Assembly (NCBI GenBank): GCA_946186245.1
Contig: CAMHMN010000001.1
Location: 62,001 to 126,000, forward strand
DNA length: 64,000 bases
Origin: an uncultured Clostridia bacterium
GTDB taxonomy: Bacteria > Bacillota > Clostridia > Oscillospirales > Acutalibacteraceae
Reading direction: 5' to 3'
Positions 8,180-16,548 of this stretch are shown here, piece after piece; position 1 is the first letter of the stretch; every line of letters begins with the position of its first letter. The notes under the pieces were generated by a model. The model was not told the DNA's origin. It made no database searches and saw nothing but the letters and a program-made list of their open reading frames with translations. The position numbers and the translations under genes are program-made.

Positions 8180-8611
8180 TTAAAACAAGCTGTCAAATTC
8201 TCCTCCGATACTGGCGAGTGAAGTGATGATAACAGAAAAATACGCGATTAATAAAACCAAGTACAGCACAAGTGAAACTCCGCCCAGAATAACGCCTGCC
8301 AGTCCGAGACCGGATTTTTGCATGGATTTTTTGGACTGCACCATTGCCACGATACCGACGATCAAACCGATAAGGCTGAACTGGATGCCGCAGCAGGCCA
8401 AACCGACGGAAGAAAAGATGACAGACAGCAAACCTAAGATTTTTCCTGTGCCTTCCTCGGGATTGACCGATGGCGGATAGCTGTAAGAAGCATTGTAGTT
8501 GAACTGACCGTCCGTCATCGTGTCGGGCGGATTCTGAACGTATTCGGTTTTCTGTAAAGAATCACCTGAATAATTGCTTGAATAGCTTGTGTAGTTGTTT
8601 TGTTGATTCAT
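8180..8611 (-). CDS. Small DUF4190-like membrane protein
   Basis: This 143-residue protein has a polar Asn/Ser/Tyr-rich N-terminus (about 1-52) followed by two hydrophobic helices (about 58-88 and 100-135), separated by a basic QSKKSMQKSG turn. It has the same architecture as its two neighbours but lacks the long Pro/Gln repeat. GAGAGGA lies 10 bases before the ATG. Gaps of 40 and 62 bases to the flanking paralogs suggest a common transcript. The function is unknown. Confidence 0.7.
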   Translation of the reverse strand: MNQQNNYTSYSSNYSGDSLQKTEYVQNPPDTMTDGQFNYNASYSYPPSVNPEEGTGKILGLLSVIFSSVGLACCGIQFSLIGLIVGIVAMVQSKKSMQKSGLGLAGVILGGVSLVLYLVLLIAYFSVIITSLASIGGEFDSLF

Positions 8612-8673
8612 AGTGGTTGTTTTCCTCTCAGATTACGCAGAGAATGAAACTTTAGTTGAGATGACCGGGCAAA

Positions 8674-9159
8674 TCAGAAAATGGAAACGATAAATCCATA
8701 GATCTGGCGGAGTGTCGCGTCTATCTGCTCGTCCGTATAGACACCTGAAGACTCAAGAAAAGCTCTGTATCTGTCGGGATCGACTGCCAGATAAATGACA
8801 AAGCAAAGGAAAATAGCGAGGAGAATGCTGATTGCCAGACCAATCCAGGAAACAACGGATTTCTTGTTGCGGATTACGCCGACAAGACCAAGGATCAGAC
8901 CGACGGGGGAGAGGTAGGAACAGCTGATGATCGGAAGGACAATGGCCAGAATGCCGAGCACGATGCTCTTGTGCTTCTTCTCCTGCTGAACCGGAACCTG
9001 ATAAGGATTGTAGGGAACCTGCTGATAGTTGACAGGCTGCTGATAAGGATTCTGCTGTACAGTGGGATTGGGAACGGGTGTAGGCTGCTGAACCGGAGGC
9101 TGGGGAGCCTGATAACCGTTGAAATTGGTGTAACCGTTCTGATTGTTCTGATTGTCCAT
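8674..9159 (-). CDS. Small DUF4190-like membrane protein, first of three paralogs
   Basis: This 161-residue protein has a Gln/Pro/Asn-rich N-terminus (about 1-60), two hydrophobic helices (about 66-92 and 102-126) with a VIRNKKS turn, and a short C-terminal tail ending in a hydrophobic YGFIVSIF. The architecture matches the two downstream genes. AAAGGA lies 9-10 bases before the ATG, and a good promoter lies at 9212-9240. No biochemical function can be assigned. Confidence 0.7.
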   Translation of the reverse strand: MDNQNNQNGYTNFNGYQAPQPPVQQPTPVPNPTVQQNPYQQPVNYQQVPYNPYQVPVQQEKKHKSIVLGILAIVLPIISCSYLSPVGLILGLVGVIRNKKSVVSWIGLAISILLAIFLCFVIYLAVDPDRYRAFLESSGVYTDEQIDATLRQIYGFIVSIF

Positions 9160-9211
9160 AGTGTAAAGTCCTTTCTAATAATAAATTGACAAGCAATTAC
9201 TGCTTAAATTA

Positions 9212-9240
9212 ATTATATCAAAAAAAAAACAATTTGTAAA
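9212..9240 (-). promoter_or_regulatory. Promoter for the DUF4190 gene group
   Basis: Minus strand: TTTACA (9235-9240), 17-base spacer, TATAAT (9212-9217). Confidence 0.65.
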
Positions 9241-9330
9241 TACGAAATCATAAAAAAATGGTTGATTTATATTATTTTTTTTATCGGCTCAGGAGAGAAT
9301 TTGGTGTAAATCAAAAAAATAAAATAGGAC

Positions 9331-9359
9331 TTGCCAAAACCGTCAGTTGGTATTATAAT
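9331..9359 (+). promoter_or_regulatory. Promoter for yebC
   Basis: TTGCCA (9331-9336), 17-base spacer, TATAAT (9354-9359), ending 43 bases before the start codon. Confidence 0.75.
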
Positions 9360-9402
9360 GAATAAGATTAAATATACAAAATTCACAGGAGGCTTCAATC
9401 CA

Positions 9403-10140
9403 ATGTCAGGACATTCCAAATGGAGTACCATCAAGAGAAAGAAAGAGAAAATCGACGGCGCCAGAGCAAAGATTTTCACCAAAATCGGCCGTGAGATTGC
9501 GATTGCCGTCCGGGAAGGCGGCAGCGCCGATCCGGGTGCCAATGCCAAGCTGCGTGACTGCATTGCCAAGGCCAAGGCAAACAACGTGCCGAATGACAAC
9601 ATCGAGCGCATCATCAAGAAGGCGTCAGGCGAAAACGACGGCAAGACATACGAATCGCTTACCTACGAAGGCTACGGCCCGAGCGGAATCGCCGTCATCG
9701 TGGAAACCCTGACCGACAACCGCAACAGGACAGCCGCCGACCTCAGACATTACTTTGACAAATTCGGAGGCAACCTCGGCACGACCGGCTGCGTCTCCTT
9801 TATGTTCAATGAAAAGGGCGTCATCGTGATCGACAACGAGGAAGGCGAGATAGACGAGGATCAGATGATGGAAGACGCTCTCGAGTCGGGATGCTCCGAT
9901 TTCCAGGCGGAAGGGGATGCCTTTGAAATCTACACCGATCCGGCTGATTTCGGCGCGGTGGTCGCGGCGCTGGAGGAAAAGGGCTATACCTTCGTATCGG
10001 CCGATGTGGAGCAGGTGCCGGATACCTATTCAACGATCGAGGACGAGGAAGCGGCGGTCAAAATGCAGAAGCTGCTTGATATGCTCGAGGACAACGACGA
10101 CGTGCAGAACGTATTCCACAACTGGGAAAACGCGGAATAA
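9403..10140 (+). CDS. yebC: YebC/PmpR family DNA-binding regulator / translation factor
   Basis: This 245-residue protein opens with [13 protein letters not shown], the family hallmark, and later has [32 protein letters not shown] and [17 protein letters not shown], all typical of the family. The full length matches the usual size. Members bind DNA as regulators, and some act in translation of difficult sequences, so the molecular role here is not fixed by sequence. ATG 9403 follows AGGAGG (9387-9392) by 10 bases. The in-frame upstream ATG at 9358 lies within the -10 element and is not used. Confidence 0.93.
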   Translation: MSGHSKWSTIKRKKEKIDGARAKIFTKIGREIAIAVREGGSADPGANAKLRDCIAKAKANNVPNDNIERIIKKASGENDGKTYESLTYEGYGPSGIAVIVETLTDNRNRTAADLRHYFDKFGGNLGTTGCVSFMFNEKGVIVIDNEEGEIDEDQMMEDALESGCSDFQAEGDAFEIYTDPADFGAVVAALEEKGYTFVSADVEQVPDTYSTIEDEEAAVKMQKLLDMLEDNDDVQNVFHNWENAE

Positions 10141-10182
10141 ATAAATTTTTACGTTGAAACGGATTATTTCTGATGATTCATC

Positions 10183-10219
10183 AGTCGGAAGCGTGCCCTG
10201 CAAAGGCGTGCTTCCGGCT
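10183..10219 (+). terminator. Hairpin downstream of yebC (weak terminator)
   Basis: AGTCGGAAGC.. (10183-10197) pairs with ..GCTTCCGGCT (about 10204-10219). It is GC-rich and long-stemmed but lacks a clear T-run immediately after, so termination is uncertain. Confidence 0.4.
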
Positions 10220-10277
10220 GTCTGAAGACCGTCGGAAATAAAAAAACAAAAAATTGCAAAAAAACCGGAAAAAAACC

Positions 10278-10306
10278 TTGACAATCCCGCAAGGCTGTGA
10301 TATACT
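10278..10306 (+). promoter_or_regulatory. Promoter for the tRNA genes
   Basis: TTGACA (10278-10283), 17-base spacer, TATACT (10301-10306), 20 bases before tRNA-Ala. Confidence 0.8.
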
Positions 10307-10326
10307 TTAGAAGCTGTCAAAAGCAC

Positions 10327-10402
10327 GGGGCATTAGCGCAGTTGGGAGCGCGTTTGAATGGCATTCAAAAGGTCAGGGGTTCGACTCCCCTATGCTCCAC
10401 CA
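10327..10402 (+). tRNA. tRNA-Ala (anticodon GGC)
   Basis: A 76-nt cloverleaf. The acceptor stem GGGGCAT / ATGCTCC has one G-U pair. The anticodon stem TTTGA / TCAAA encloses loop ATGGCAT, giving GGC. The T arm has TTCGACT, and CCA is encoded at 10400-10402. Confidence 0.93.
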
Positions 10403-10408
10403 GTTAGT

Positions 10409-10440
10409 GTCTTGCAGATATTCATCTGCAAGACATTTTA
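10409..10440 (+). terminator. Terminator between the two tRNA genes
   Basis: GTCTTGCAGAT (10409-10419) and ATCTGCAAGAC (10424-10434) form a perfect 11-bp stem with a 4-base loop, followed by ATTTTATTT. It may be partly read through, since tRNA-Leu has no separate obvious promoter. Confidence 0.75.
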
Positions 10441-10443
10441 TTT

Positions 10444-10530
10444 GCCGGTGTGATGGAATTGGCAGACGTGCCGGACTCAAAATCCGGTGGTAGCGATACC
10501 GTACCGGTTCGACCCCGGTCACCGGCACCA
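10444..10530 (+). tRNA. tRNA-Leu (anticodon CAA)
   Basis: An 87-nt class II tRNA. The acceptor stem is GCCGGTG / CACCGGC. The anticodon stem CCGGA / TCCGG encloses loop CTCAAAA, giving CAA. It has a long variable arm, a T loop TTCGACC, and encoded CCA at the end. Confidence 0.93.
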
Positions 10531-10541
10531 TTTCTTCTTAT

Positions 10542-10587
10542 AGAGAATAGCGAGTGAATTCTTCTGCTATTCTCTATTATTTTTATT
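10542..10587 (+). terminator. Intrinsic terminator after tRNA-Leu
   Basis: AGAGAATAGC (10542-10551) pairs with GCTATTCTCT (10566-10575), followed by a T-rich tract. Confidence 0.75.
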
Positions 10588-10624
10588 GTTTGCTTATTCT
10601 CATTATGGACAGGAGTGTGTCTGC

Positions 10625-11248
10625 ATGATCAGGCTGGAACGCACGAGCGTGATGAATCTGGAAAATGCTGTAAGAGGGGCGAGAAATCCCATGAACAGCT
10701 GGGCCAGAAGCGACAGCTATTACGACGAAGGCGGAAACTATGTGCTCGGTCCCAACGACCTTGATCTTGCCCGCAGGCTACGCAGAGCCGGCAGTGATCA
10801 CCGCAAATACCTGCGACAGGTGTTTGTTTCGGTGGATATAACCGCGCCGATGTATTGGTGGAAGGAATACGATACCTATAAGGTAGCAACCGTCGCCAAT
10901 TCCACCAGCACGATGCACAAGATCACCAGCAAGCCCTTCGACATAGACGATTTCAGCCACGATCACATGACCCCGGACACGGAAGCCTTCCTGCAGGTCG
11001 TTGTGGAAAGGCTGGAGAGCATTCGCCAGCGCTATCTGGAAACCAAGGACAAGAAGGACTGGTACGATATCATCCAGCTTCTGCCCTCCAGCTACAATCA
11101 GATGCGAACATGCTCCTTCAATTACGAAACGCTTATCAATATCTATTACGCACGCAAGGATCACAAGCTCGCCGAGTGGCACACCTTCTGCGACTGGATA
11201 CTGACCCTGCCCTATGCGCAGGAATTGATTGTCTGCGCTGACAACTGA
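10625..11248 (+). CDS. Conserved uncharacterised protein (possibly ThyX-fold related)
   Basis: This 207-residue soluble protein contains a run beginning QVFVSVDITAPMYWWKE and then TYKVATVANSTSTMHKI, and later QLLPSSYNQMRT and HKLAEWHTFCDWI. From memory these segments are strongly conserved in uncharacterised proteins of Firmicutes and their phages. The pattern is loosely reminiscent of flavin-dependent thymidylate synthases, but the ThyX signature (RHR-x7-S-x-RY) is not present, so I do not assign that function. ATG 10625 follows AGGAGTG (10611-10617) by 7 bases. It lies directly downstream of two tRNA genes and has its own terminator. Confidence 0.75.
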   Translation: MIRLERTSVMNLENAVRGARNPMNSWARSDSYYDEGGNYVLGPNDLDLARRLRRAGSDHRKYLRQVFVSVDITAPMYWWKEYDTYKVATVANSTSTMHKITSKPFDIDDFSHDHMTPDTEAFLQVVVERLESIRQRYLETKDKKDWYDIIQLLPSSYNQMRTCSFNYETLINIYYARKDHKLAEWHTFCDWILTLPYAQELIVCADN

Positions 11249-11257
11249 ATTCTCATT

Positions 11258-11297
11258 CACCTGCCGTAAACCCAATTATGCGGCAGGTGTTTTTATT
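11258..11297 (+). terminator. Intrinsic terminator
   Basis: CACCTGCCG (11258-11266) pairs with CGGCAGGTG (11281-11289), followed by TTTTTATTTAT. Confidence 0.85.
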
Positions 11298-11372
11298 TAT
11301 AGAATAAAAAAATTATTTCCAAAATAGTCAAAAAATGAGTAAAACTTCTTTTCTTTTTGTAAAAATCGTGTT

Positions 11373-11378
11373 ATAATA
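11373..11378 (+). promoter_or_regulatory. -10 element upstream of the serpin gene
   Basis: TATAAT at 11373-11378, 27 bases before the start codon. No convincing -35 lies 17 bases upstream (only T-rich sequence), so this promoter may be weak or need an activator. Confidence 0.45.
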
Positions 11379-11405
11379 TATGAAAATACGTGAAGGGAGC
11401 AATTA

Positions 11406-12668
11406 ATGATGAAAAAAATTCACAAAATTGTCGCGTTTCTACTCACGGCAGTCATGATGACAGCCGCTGTAAGCTGTCAGAAGGAGGTCACGGCCGAGAA
11501 TCTCATGGAGAATATCGGGCAGGGCAACGCTTCGGAAGTGGATCTCGATGACGCTTTTTGCAAGAAGTATTCCTCCGTGGCATTCAATATGCTGAAAAAC
11601 GAATATTCTCCTGATGGAGGAAATGTCGTGCTGTCACCTCTTGCCGCCTATTATGATCTGGCCATGCTGGCGAACGGCGCCGAAGGCACCACTCGTTCTG
11701 AGATAGAGAACACGCTGACCGGTTTCAGCAATTACGAAACAATCAACGACTGCGTGCATTCCTTTTCCGGGTTAATGAAAAACACCGAGAGCGCAAAGTT
11801 TTATTTCGAAAATGCTCTCTGGTGCAATGCCGATAAGAATGTGACCCCGTCAAACGATTTCCTGTCGGCAGCAAAGACCTATTTCAACGCCGACGCATTT
11901 AGAGAGAGCTTCGGCAAGCCGACGGTTACCAACATCAACAACTGGTCGTCGAATAAAACCAATATGAATGCGGAATATATTATCGACGAAGTATCATCTG
12001 ATGCTCCCATGTACATTATAAATACGACGGTACTTGACGCCGATTGGGAAGCGCCGATTTCTCCGGAAAATGTGTCCGACGGCACTTTTACGACAGTGGA
12101 CAATCAGCAGGAAAGCGTGCAGATGATGTCCAGCTACGAATACGTCTATTTCGGCAACGATGAAATCCACGGATTTGCCAAAAAATACTCCGGCGGCAAT
12201 TATGCATTTCTCGCGTTTATTCCGAAAAATGAGAACTGGCTGTCTCTTTCCACTCTGATCGATTTTCTTACAAGCGGAACCAATTACCGTAAGCTCATTG
12301 CCGACCGCAAGGAATACGCTGTCGTCGACGCAGGCATTCCGAAGTTCTCCTGTGAATATAAGGGCGGAATGAAAAATACGCTTGAAGCACTGGGATGTGT
12401 AAGGCCGTTCAACACAGAGTCAGCTTCCTTCCTCAATCTGGGTACAGCGGACGAAAAGCTCTATGTGGAGGATATCAATGTCTATACCCGCATGAGTGTG
12501 ACCGAAAAGGGAACAAGCAAGGGAACCGGCGCAAGCGTGAGCAATTCCAATTCCGCGTCCAGTGTGGTCCCGGTTACACTTAACCGCCCCTTCGTTTTTG
12601 CGGTGGTTGACACTAAGAAGTATCTCCCCATCGTCGTCGGCGCTGTCAATCACGTAAAAGAGTCATAA
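11406..12668 (+). CDS. Serpin-family protease inhibitor, predicted lipoprotein
   Basis: This 420-residue protein has a lipoprotein-type signal (basic MKKIHK start, hydrophobic stretch, AAVSC lipobox near Cys 25), so it is probably tethered outside the membrane. Serpin features follow: NVVLSPLAAYYDLAMLANGAEGTTRSEIENTL early, a hinge EKGTSKGTGAS, and the distal PVTLNRPFVFAVVDT followed by PIVVGAVN. Aligning the hinge Glu as P17 puts the scissile bond in the SNSNSAS stretch, suggesting a target that cuts after small or polar residues; that is inference. The K-G-T-G at P12-P9 is less Ala-rich than in most inhibitory serpins. The start may be ATG 11406 or the adjacent ATG 11409, with GGGAG 5-8 bases upstream. 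In gut ruminococci serpins are known companions of cellulosomes, but no dockerin is visible here. Confidence 0.88.
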   Translation: MMKKIHKIVAFLLTAVMMTAAVSCQKEVTAENLMENIGQGNASEVDLDDAFCKKYSSVAFNMLKNEYSPDGGNVVLSPLAAYYDLAMLANGAEGTTRSEIENTLTGFSNYETINDCVHSFSGLMKNTESAKFYFENALWCNADKNVTPSNDFLSAAKTYFNADAFRESFGKPTVTNINNWSSNKTNMNAEYIIDEVSSDAPMYIINTTVLDADWEAPISPENVSDGTFTTVDNQQESVQMMSSYEYVYFGNDEIHGFAKKYSGGNYAFLAFIPKNENWLSLSTLIDFLTSGTNYRKLIADRKEYAVVDAGIPKFSCEYKGGMKNTLEALGCVRPFNTESASFLNLGTADEKLYVEDINVYTRMSVTEKGTSKGTGASVSNSNSASSVVPVTLNRPFVFAVVDTKKYLPIVVGAVNHVKES

Positions 12669-12700
12669 TTTAATCATTGATCCAACATCAATCCAATACG

Positions 12701-12747
12701 CCGCAAGAGTCGGTATCCGTATCTGCGGATATCGGCTTTTGCGGTTT
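12701..12747 (+). terminator. Intrinsic terminator after the serpin gene
   Basis: Bases 12701-12719 pair with 12725-12743 over 19 positions (three G-U pairs), around a 5-base loop, followed by TTTTGC. Confidence 0.65.
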
Positions 12748-12795
12748 TGCGGAATGAATGATCCTAACTATACGGAGAGGAAGTGTGCCTGAAAG

Positions 12796-14970
12796 ATGAT
12801 TGGCGCTTCTTTATTAACGCAAGAATCATGGTGGGAACTGGCATGGGAAACGGTTTCAGGCTTTTTTATCTCACTGGGCGATTTTACGGCAGTGGCCAGG
12901 TGGATCATACCCGTGCTGGCTTTCTTTATTGTATTCCGCTGTGTCAGGTCGATGCTTTCGGGGCATGAAGCGCCGGAAGTATGGGCATATCTCGATGTGG
13001 ACGGCTACGGCAGACTGCCGGTGAGCCATTGGGAAAATACCATCGGCAGGGCGTCGTCCAGCGATATCGTCATAGATTTTCCCACCATATCCCGGTCTCA
13101 TGCGGTTCTCATCAGAGATGAAAACAAGCGCTGGACCATTTCGGATCTCGGCTCTACCGGCGGTGTTACGGTAAACGGCAAGGCGCTGGAAGGCACAGCC
13201 GCACTTCCCGCCGGAAGTACGCTGAAATTAGCCGACGTGGAAGCAAGATTCCTTGTCACCCGGCCCAAAGGTTCACAGAGAGAAACCAACAAGCGTCTGG
13301 CGCGCAAGCTGCGTCCCGTGCACACGCTGCTGCTGCTCAGCTTATTCGTTCTGTTGACGGTTGCCGAGCTGTATTGGAGCGCGAAGGTGGACGACACGGC
13401 GGTATTCGTCTGTTTCGGAGGACTTCTGTTTCTGATGTGGGCGTATTACCTGGTGATGCGCATTCTGGTCAAGACCGGCATAGAGGTGGAAATGCTGGCG
13501 TTTTTCCTTTCGACAATAGGATTCTCGGTGGCGGCGTCGTCCAATCCGGGAGAACTCTACAAGCAGTTTTTTGCCTTCCTGCTGGGATTCGGGCTGTTTG
13601 TCATGTTCGGATGGTTCCTGCGCGACCTGAAACGGATTACATCGGTAAAATTACAGGTCATGATCGGCGCGGTGGGCATACTCATGTTCAATCTTGTGTT
13701 CGGTCAGACCAAGAACGGAGCCAAGAACTGGATTTCCGTCGGCGGGGTGTCGCTGCAGCCGTCGGAAATTGTGAAGATCGCCTTTATTTTCATCGGCGCG
13801 GCGACGCTGGACATCCTTCTCACCAAGAAGAATCTCGCCTACTTCATCGGCTTTTCCGGCGTGTGTATCGGTGCCCTGGCACTGATGGGCGATTTCGGAA
13901 CGGCCTCGATATTCTTTGTGGCATTCGTTGTGATTGCCTTCATGCGTTCAGGCGATTTTTCCACCATAGCGCTGATCTGCGCGACGGTGGTATTCGGCGT
14001 GATGCTGGTGCTGAAATTCAAGCCTTACGTCGCACGGAGATTTGCCATCTGGGGGCATGCGTGGGATGACCCCTACAATCTGGGCTACCAGCAGACCAGA
14101 ACCATGTCGGCATCAGCAAGCGGAGGTCTGGCAGGCGTCGGTATCGGAAGCGGATGGCTGCGAAGGGTGGTCGCCGCCGATACCGATCTGGTATTCGGTG
14201 TAGTCTGTGAGGAATGGGGGTTGCTCGTCGCCCTGACGACGGTGGTCTGCATCTGCGCGTTGGCGGCATTCACCATCAAAAGTGCGGCAAACGGACGTTC
14301 GTCATTCTACGTGATTGCCGCCTGTGCTGCCGTCAGCATGATGGTATTCCAGACCATCCTCAATACGCTGGGTTCAGTAGATATTCTGCCGCTCACAGGC
14401 GTGACGTTTCCCTTTGTGTCCAACGGAGGCTCCAGCATGCTGTCGAGCTGGGGTCTGCTGGCCTATGTCAAAGCGGCGGATACCCGACGCAACGCCAGCT
14501 TTGCAGCCGCAAGGGAGAGCTTCAAGGTGCGGATCCAGAGCGGAGAAGGTCTGACCGACAGCTCCGGTCAACCCTTGCCAGAGGTCAGGAATATGATCGG
14601 CAGAAGCGAATATGATTTCAGCAAGCTCGGTCAGATCGCGGAGCGCATAAGAATCAAGCTGATAGACAAGGGCATTCTCAAGCCGGTAGCGGATGTTGAT
14701 TTTACCGAAGCTCCCCCCGAAAATACGGAGGGTATGGTGGAGCTGGACGACAGAAAGTTTTCATCCGAGGACGTGATTTATTCCGATCCTTTCAAAAATC
14801 CGGGATATCAGCCGCCCCAGACGCCGCCGGTCTACCTTCAGGATGCCGCGCCTCCGACGCCTTCCGAACGCGGTGACGATTCTTCGCCTGCAAGACGGCG
14901 CATCAAGCATCACTACACCGACGGTGACGACGGCAGCGAAAATTATATCGGCAGCCGCCGCAGGCATTGA
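12796..14970 (+). CDS. FHA domain fused to FtsW/RodA/SpoVE-type glycosyltransferase
   Basis: This 724-residue protein starts with a membrane helix (about 33-50), then a forkhead-associated domain (about 63-155) with the phosphothreonine-binding signature GRASSSDIVIDFPTISRSHA and LGSTGGVTVNG. About ten membrane helices of the SEDS family follow, with GAKNWISVGGVSLQPSEI, which is a family hallmark, a GDFGTASIF segment, and TGVTFPFVSNGGSSML near the end. The last 150 residues are a polar, Pro-rich cytoplasmic tail. SEDS proteins polymerise lipid II into glycan strands with a class B PBP partner, which here is the next gene (18 bases downstream). The FHA domain implies that Ser/Thr phosphorylation controls it. 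ATG 12796 is used; AGGAAG is rather far upstream (12 bases). Confidence 0.9.
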   Translation: MIGASLLTQESWWELAWETVSGFFISLGDFTAVARWIIPVLAFFIVFRCVRSMLSGHEAPEVWAYLDVDGYGRLPVSHWENTIGRASSSDIVIDFPTISRSHAVLIRDENKRWTISDLGSTGGVTVNGKALEGTAALPAGSTLKLADVEARFLVTRPKGSQRETNKRLARKLRPVHTLLLLSLFVLLTVAELYWSAKVDDTAVFVCFGGLLFLMWAYYLVMRILVKTGIEVEMLAFFLSTIGFSVAASSNPGELYKQFFAFLLGFGLFVMFGWFLRDLKRITSVKLQVMIGAVGILMFNLVFGQTKNGAKNWISVGGVSLQPSEIVKIAFIFIGAATLDILLTKKNLAYFIGFSGVCIGALALMGDFGTASIFFVAFVVIAFMRSGDFSTIALICATVVFGVMLVLKFKPYVARRFAIWGHAWDDPYNLGYQQTRTMSASASGGLAGVGIGSGWLRRVVAADTDLVFGVVCEEWGLLVALTTVVCICALAAFTIKSAANGRSSFYVIAACAAVSMMVFQTILNTLGSVDILPLTGVTFPFVSNGGSSMLSSWGLLAYVKAADTRRNASFAAARESFKVRIQSGEGLTDSSGQPLPEVRNMIGRSEYDFSKLGQIAERIRIKLIDKGILKPVADVDFTEAPPENTEGMVELDDRKFSSEDVIYSDPFKNPGYQPPQTPPVYLQDAAPPTPSERGDDSSPARRRIKHHYTDGDDGSENYIGSRRRH

Positions 14971-14988
14971 CGTGGGAGGTGCAGTCAA

Positions 14989-16386
14989 TTGAAAAAAGTA
15001 CAGAGACGCGCCCTCAGCGTATTGCTGATCATCGTCTGTCTGATGGGCGGAATCGGCTATTTTACCTTCCGTTTCTTTTCGGAAGGCAGCAAATGGGTCA
15101 ATTTCACGGCAAACAGACATGTCTATAACAACGGCGTAATTATCGACGGTGCTATCTACGACCGTGACGGCAACACACTGCTGGACACGGTGGAGGGAAA
15201 GCGCAAATACAGCGACAGTGAAAATGTCCGATGTGCTACGATGCACATTATCGGCGACAAAAAAAGCAATGTTGCCACCTCTCTACAGAAGGTGTATGCT
15301 GATCGGCTGGTGGGATTCAATATCATTACCGGTATGTTTTCGACAACCGTCGCAGGAAATAAGATACACACCACACTTGACTCGGAAATCTGCGCAGCGG
15401 CGTATGAGCAGATGAAGGGCAAAAAAGGCGCGGTCTGCGTCTTCAATTACACGACCGGCGAAGTCGTGTGTCTGGTGAGTACGCCGACCTATGATCCGGA
15501 GAATCCTCCGGTCATCAATTCGGGCGATGAAAACTATGACGGCGTGTTTATCAACCGATGCATTTCGTCACGGTTTACCCCCGGTTCGGTGTACAAAACC
15601 GTGACGGCTGCGGCTGCCATCGACTGTATTCCCGATATTGAAAGCCAGCTCTTCCACTGTGAGAAGGTATCCACGGTGAACGGGCAGAAGATCGTCTGTT
15701 CCGGTACGCACAAGGAGGAGAATTTCCAGTACGCTCTCAGAAATTCCTGCAATATCGCCTTCGGAGAAATCTCCATGCAGCTGGGCTGGGATATTACTTC
15801 GGAATATTCCCATAAGCTGGGAATCACCACGGGCCACAGTCTCAGCGGCATTCCTGTTGCGAAGGGAAAGATCGCTTCGTCAGGAGGCGTGAATGAGCTT
15901 GCCTGGACGGGAATAGGGCAGAATACGGACGAAGTAGTGCCTTTTTCCATGATGAGGTACATGGGCATCATTGCCAACCGCGGCATATGTGCCGAGCCTT
16001 ACATAGTGGAAAAAATCACTACAGGCTCCGGCATACCGCTGAATATTGACAAGCAGACCGACACAACGCGGGTACTCAGTCAGGCCACTGCCGACAGGCT
16101 TTCCGATATGTTGCGGTTCAATGTGACGGATTATTACAAGGACAAGAATTTCCCCGCCGGCATGGAAGTATGTGCCAAGACCGGAACGGCGGAGCTTGAC
16201 GGCGGGAAGAAGTCGCACGCATGGTTCGTGGGCTTTTCACGCAATGAGAAATATCCCTATGCGTTTGCCGTGTTTGTACAGAACGGCGGAAGCGGAGGTT
16301 CGGTGGCCCGTCCCATAGCTTCCAAGGTTCTTGCCGCCGTAAAAAACAAGGTGGACAGCGATCTTGCCAAGAGCACGGATGAATAA
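14989..16386 (+). CDS. pbpA: Class B-like penicillin-binding transpeptidase (PbpA type)
   Basis: This 465-residue protein has one N-terminal membrane helix (about 7-27), a short linker domain, and a transpeptidase domain with all three active-site motifs: S-V-Y-K near residue 200 (SxxK, in TPGSVYKTV), S-C-N near 245 (SxN), and K-T-G near 397 (in CAKTGTAEL). It is shorter than PBP2/FtsI and close in size to PbpA of the actinobacterial rodA-pbpA-pknAB operon. It follows the FHA-SEDS gene by 18 bases and should be its crosslinking partner. The start is TTG 14989, placed 8 bases after GGAGGT (14975-14980). Confidence 0.88.
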   Translation: MKKVQRRALSVLLIIVCLMGGIGYFTFRFFSEGSKWVNFTANRHVYNNGVIIDGAIYDRDGNTLLDTVEGKRKYSDSENVRCATMHIIGDKKSNVATSLQKVYADRLVGFNIITGMFSTTVAGNKIHTTLDSEICAAAYEQMKGKKGAVCVFNYTTGEVVCLVSTPTYDPENPPVINSGDENYDGVFINRCISSRFTPGSVYKTVTAAAAIDCIPDIESQLFHCEKVSTVNGQKIVCSGTHKEENFQYALRNSCNIAFGEISMQLGWDITSEYSHKLGITTGHSLSGIPVAKGKIASSGGVNELAWTGIGQNTDEVVPFSMMRYMGIIANRGICAEPYIVEKITTGSGIPLNIDKQTDTTRVLSQATADRLSDMLRFNVTDYYKDKNFPAGMEVCAKTGTAELDGGKKSHAWFVGFSRNEKYPYAFAVFVQNGGSGGSVARPIASKVLAAVKNKVDSDLAKSTDE

Positions 16387-16429
16387 TAACAAAATAATAC
16401 AAAAAAATCTATATAATTCATAAAAACTA

Positions 16430-16458
16430 TTGACAAAGTTGTTTTTCGGGTGTATTAT
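16430..16458 (+). promoter_or_regulatory. Promoter for the sigma factor gene
   Basis: TTGACA (16430-16435), 17-base spacer, TATTAT (16453-16458). An imperfect inverted repeat (ATTAATGAAT near 16470-16479 and ATTCATAAT at 16492-16500) lies just downstream in the leader. Confidence 0.7.
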
Positions 16459-16548
16459 GTATATGCATTATTAATGAATCCTTAAATGTGCATTCATAAT
16501 CACCCGATGTTTGTCGATAAGTCCTTCTTTTTGTCGGGAGGTCAGACA

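Noticed and set aside
10625..11248. Assignment as ThyX thymidylate synthase
   Set aside because: The RHR-x7-S signature is not present; the resemblance is too loose.
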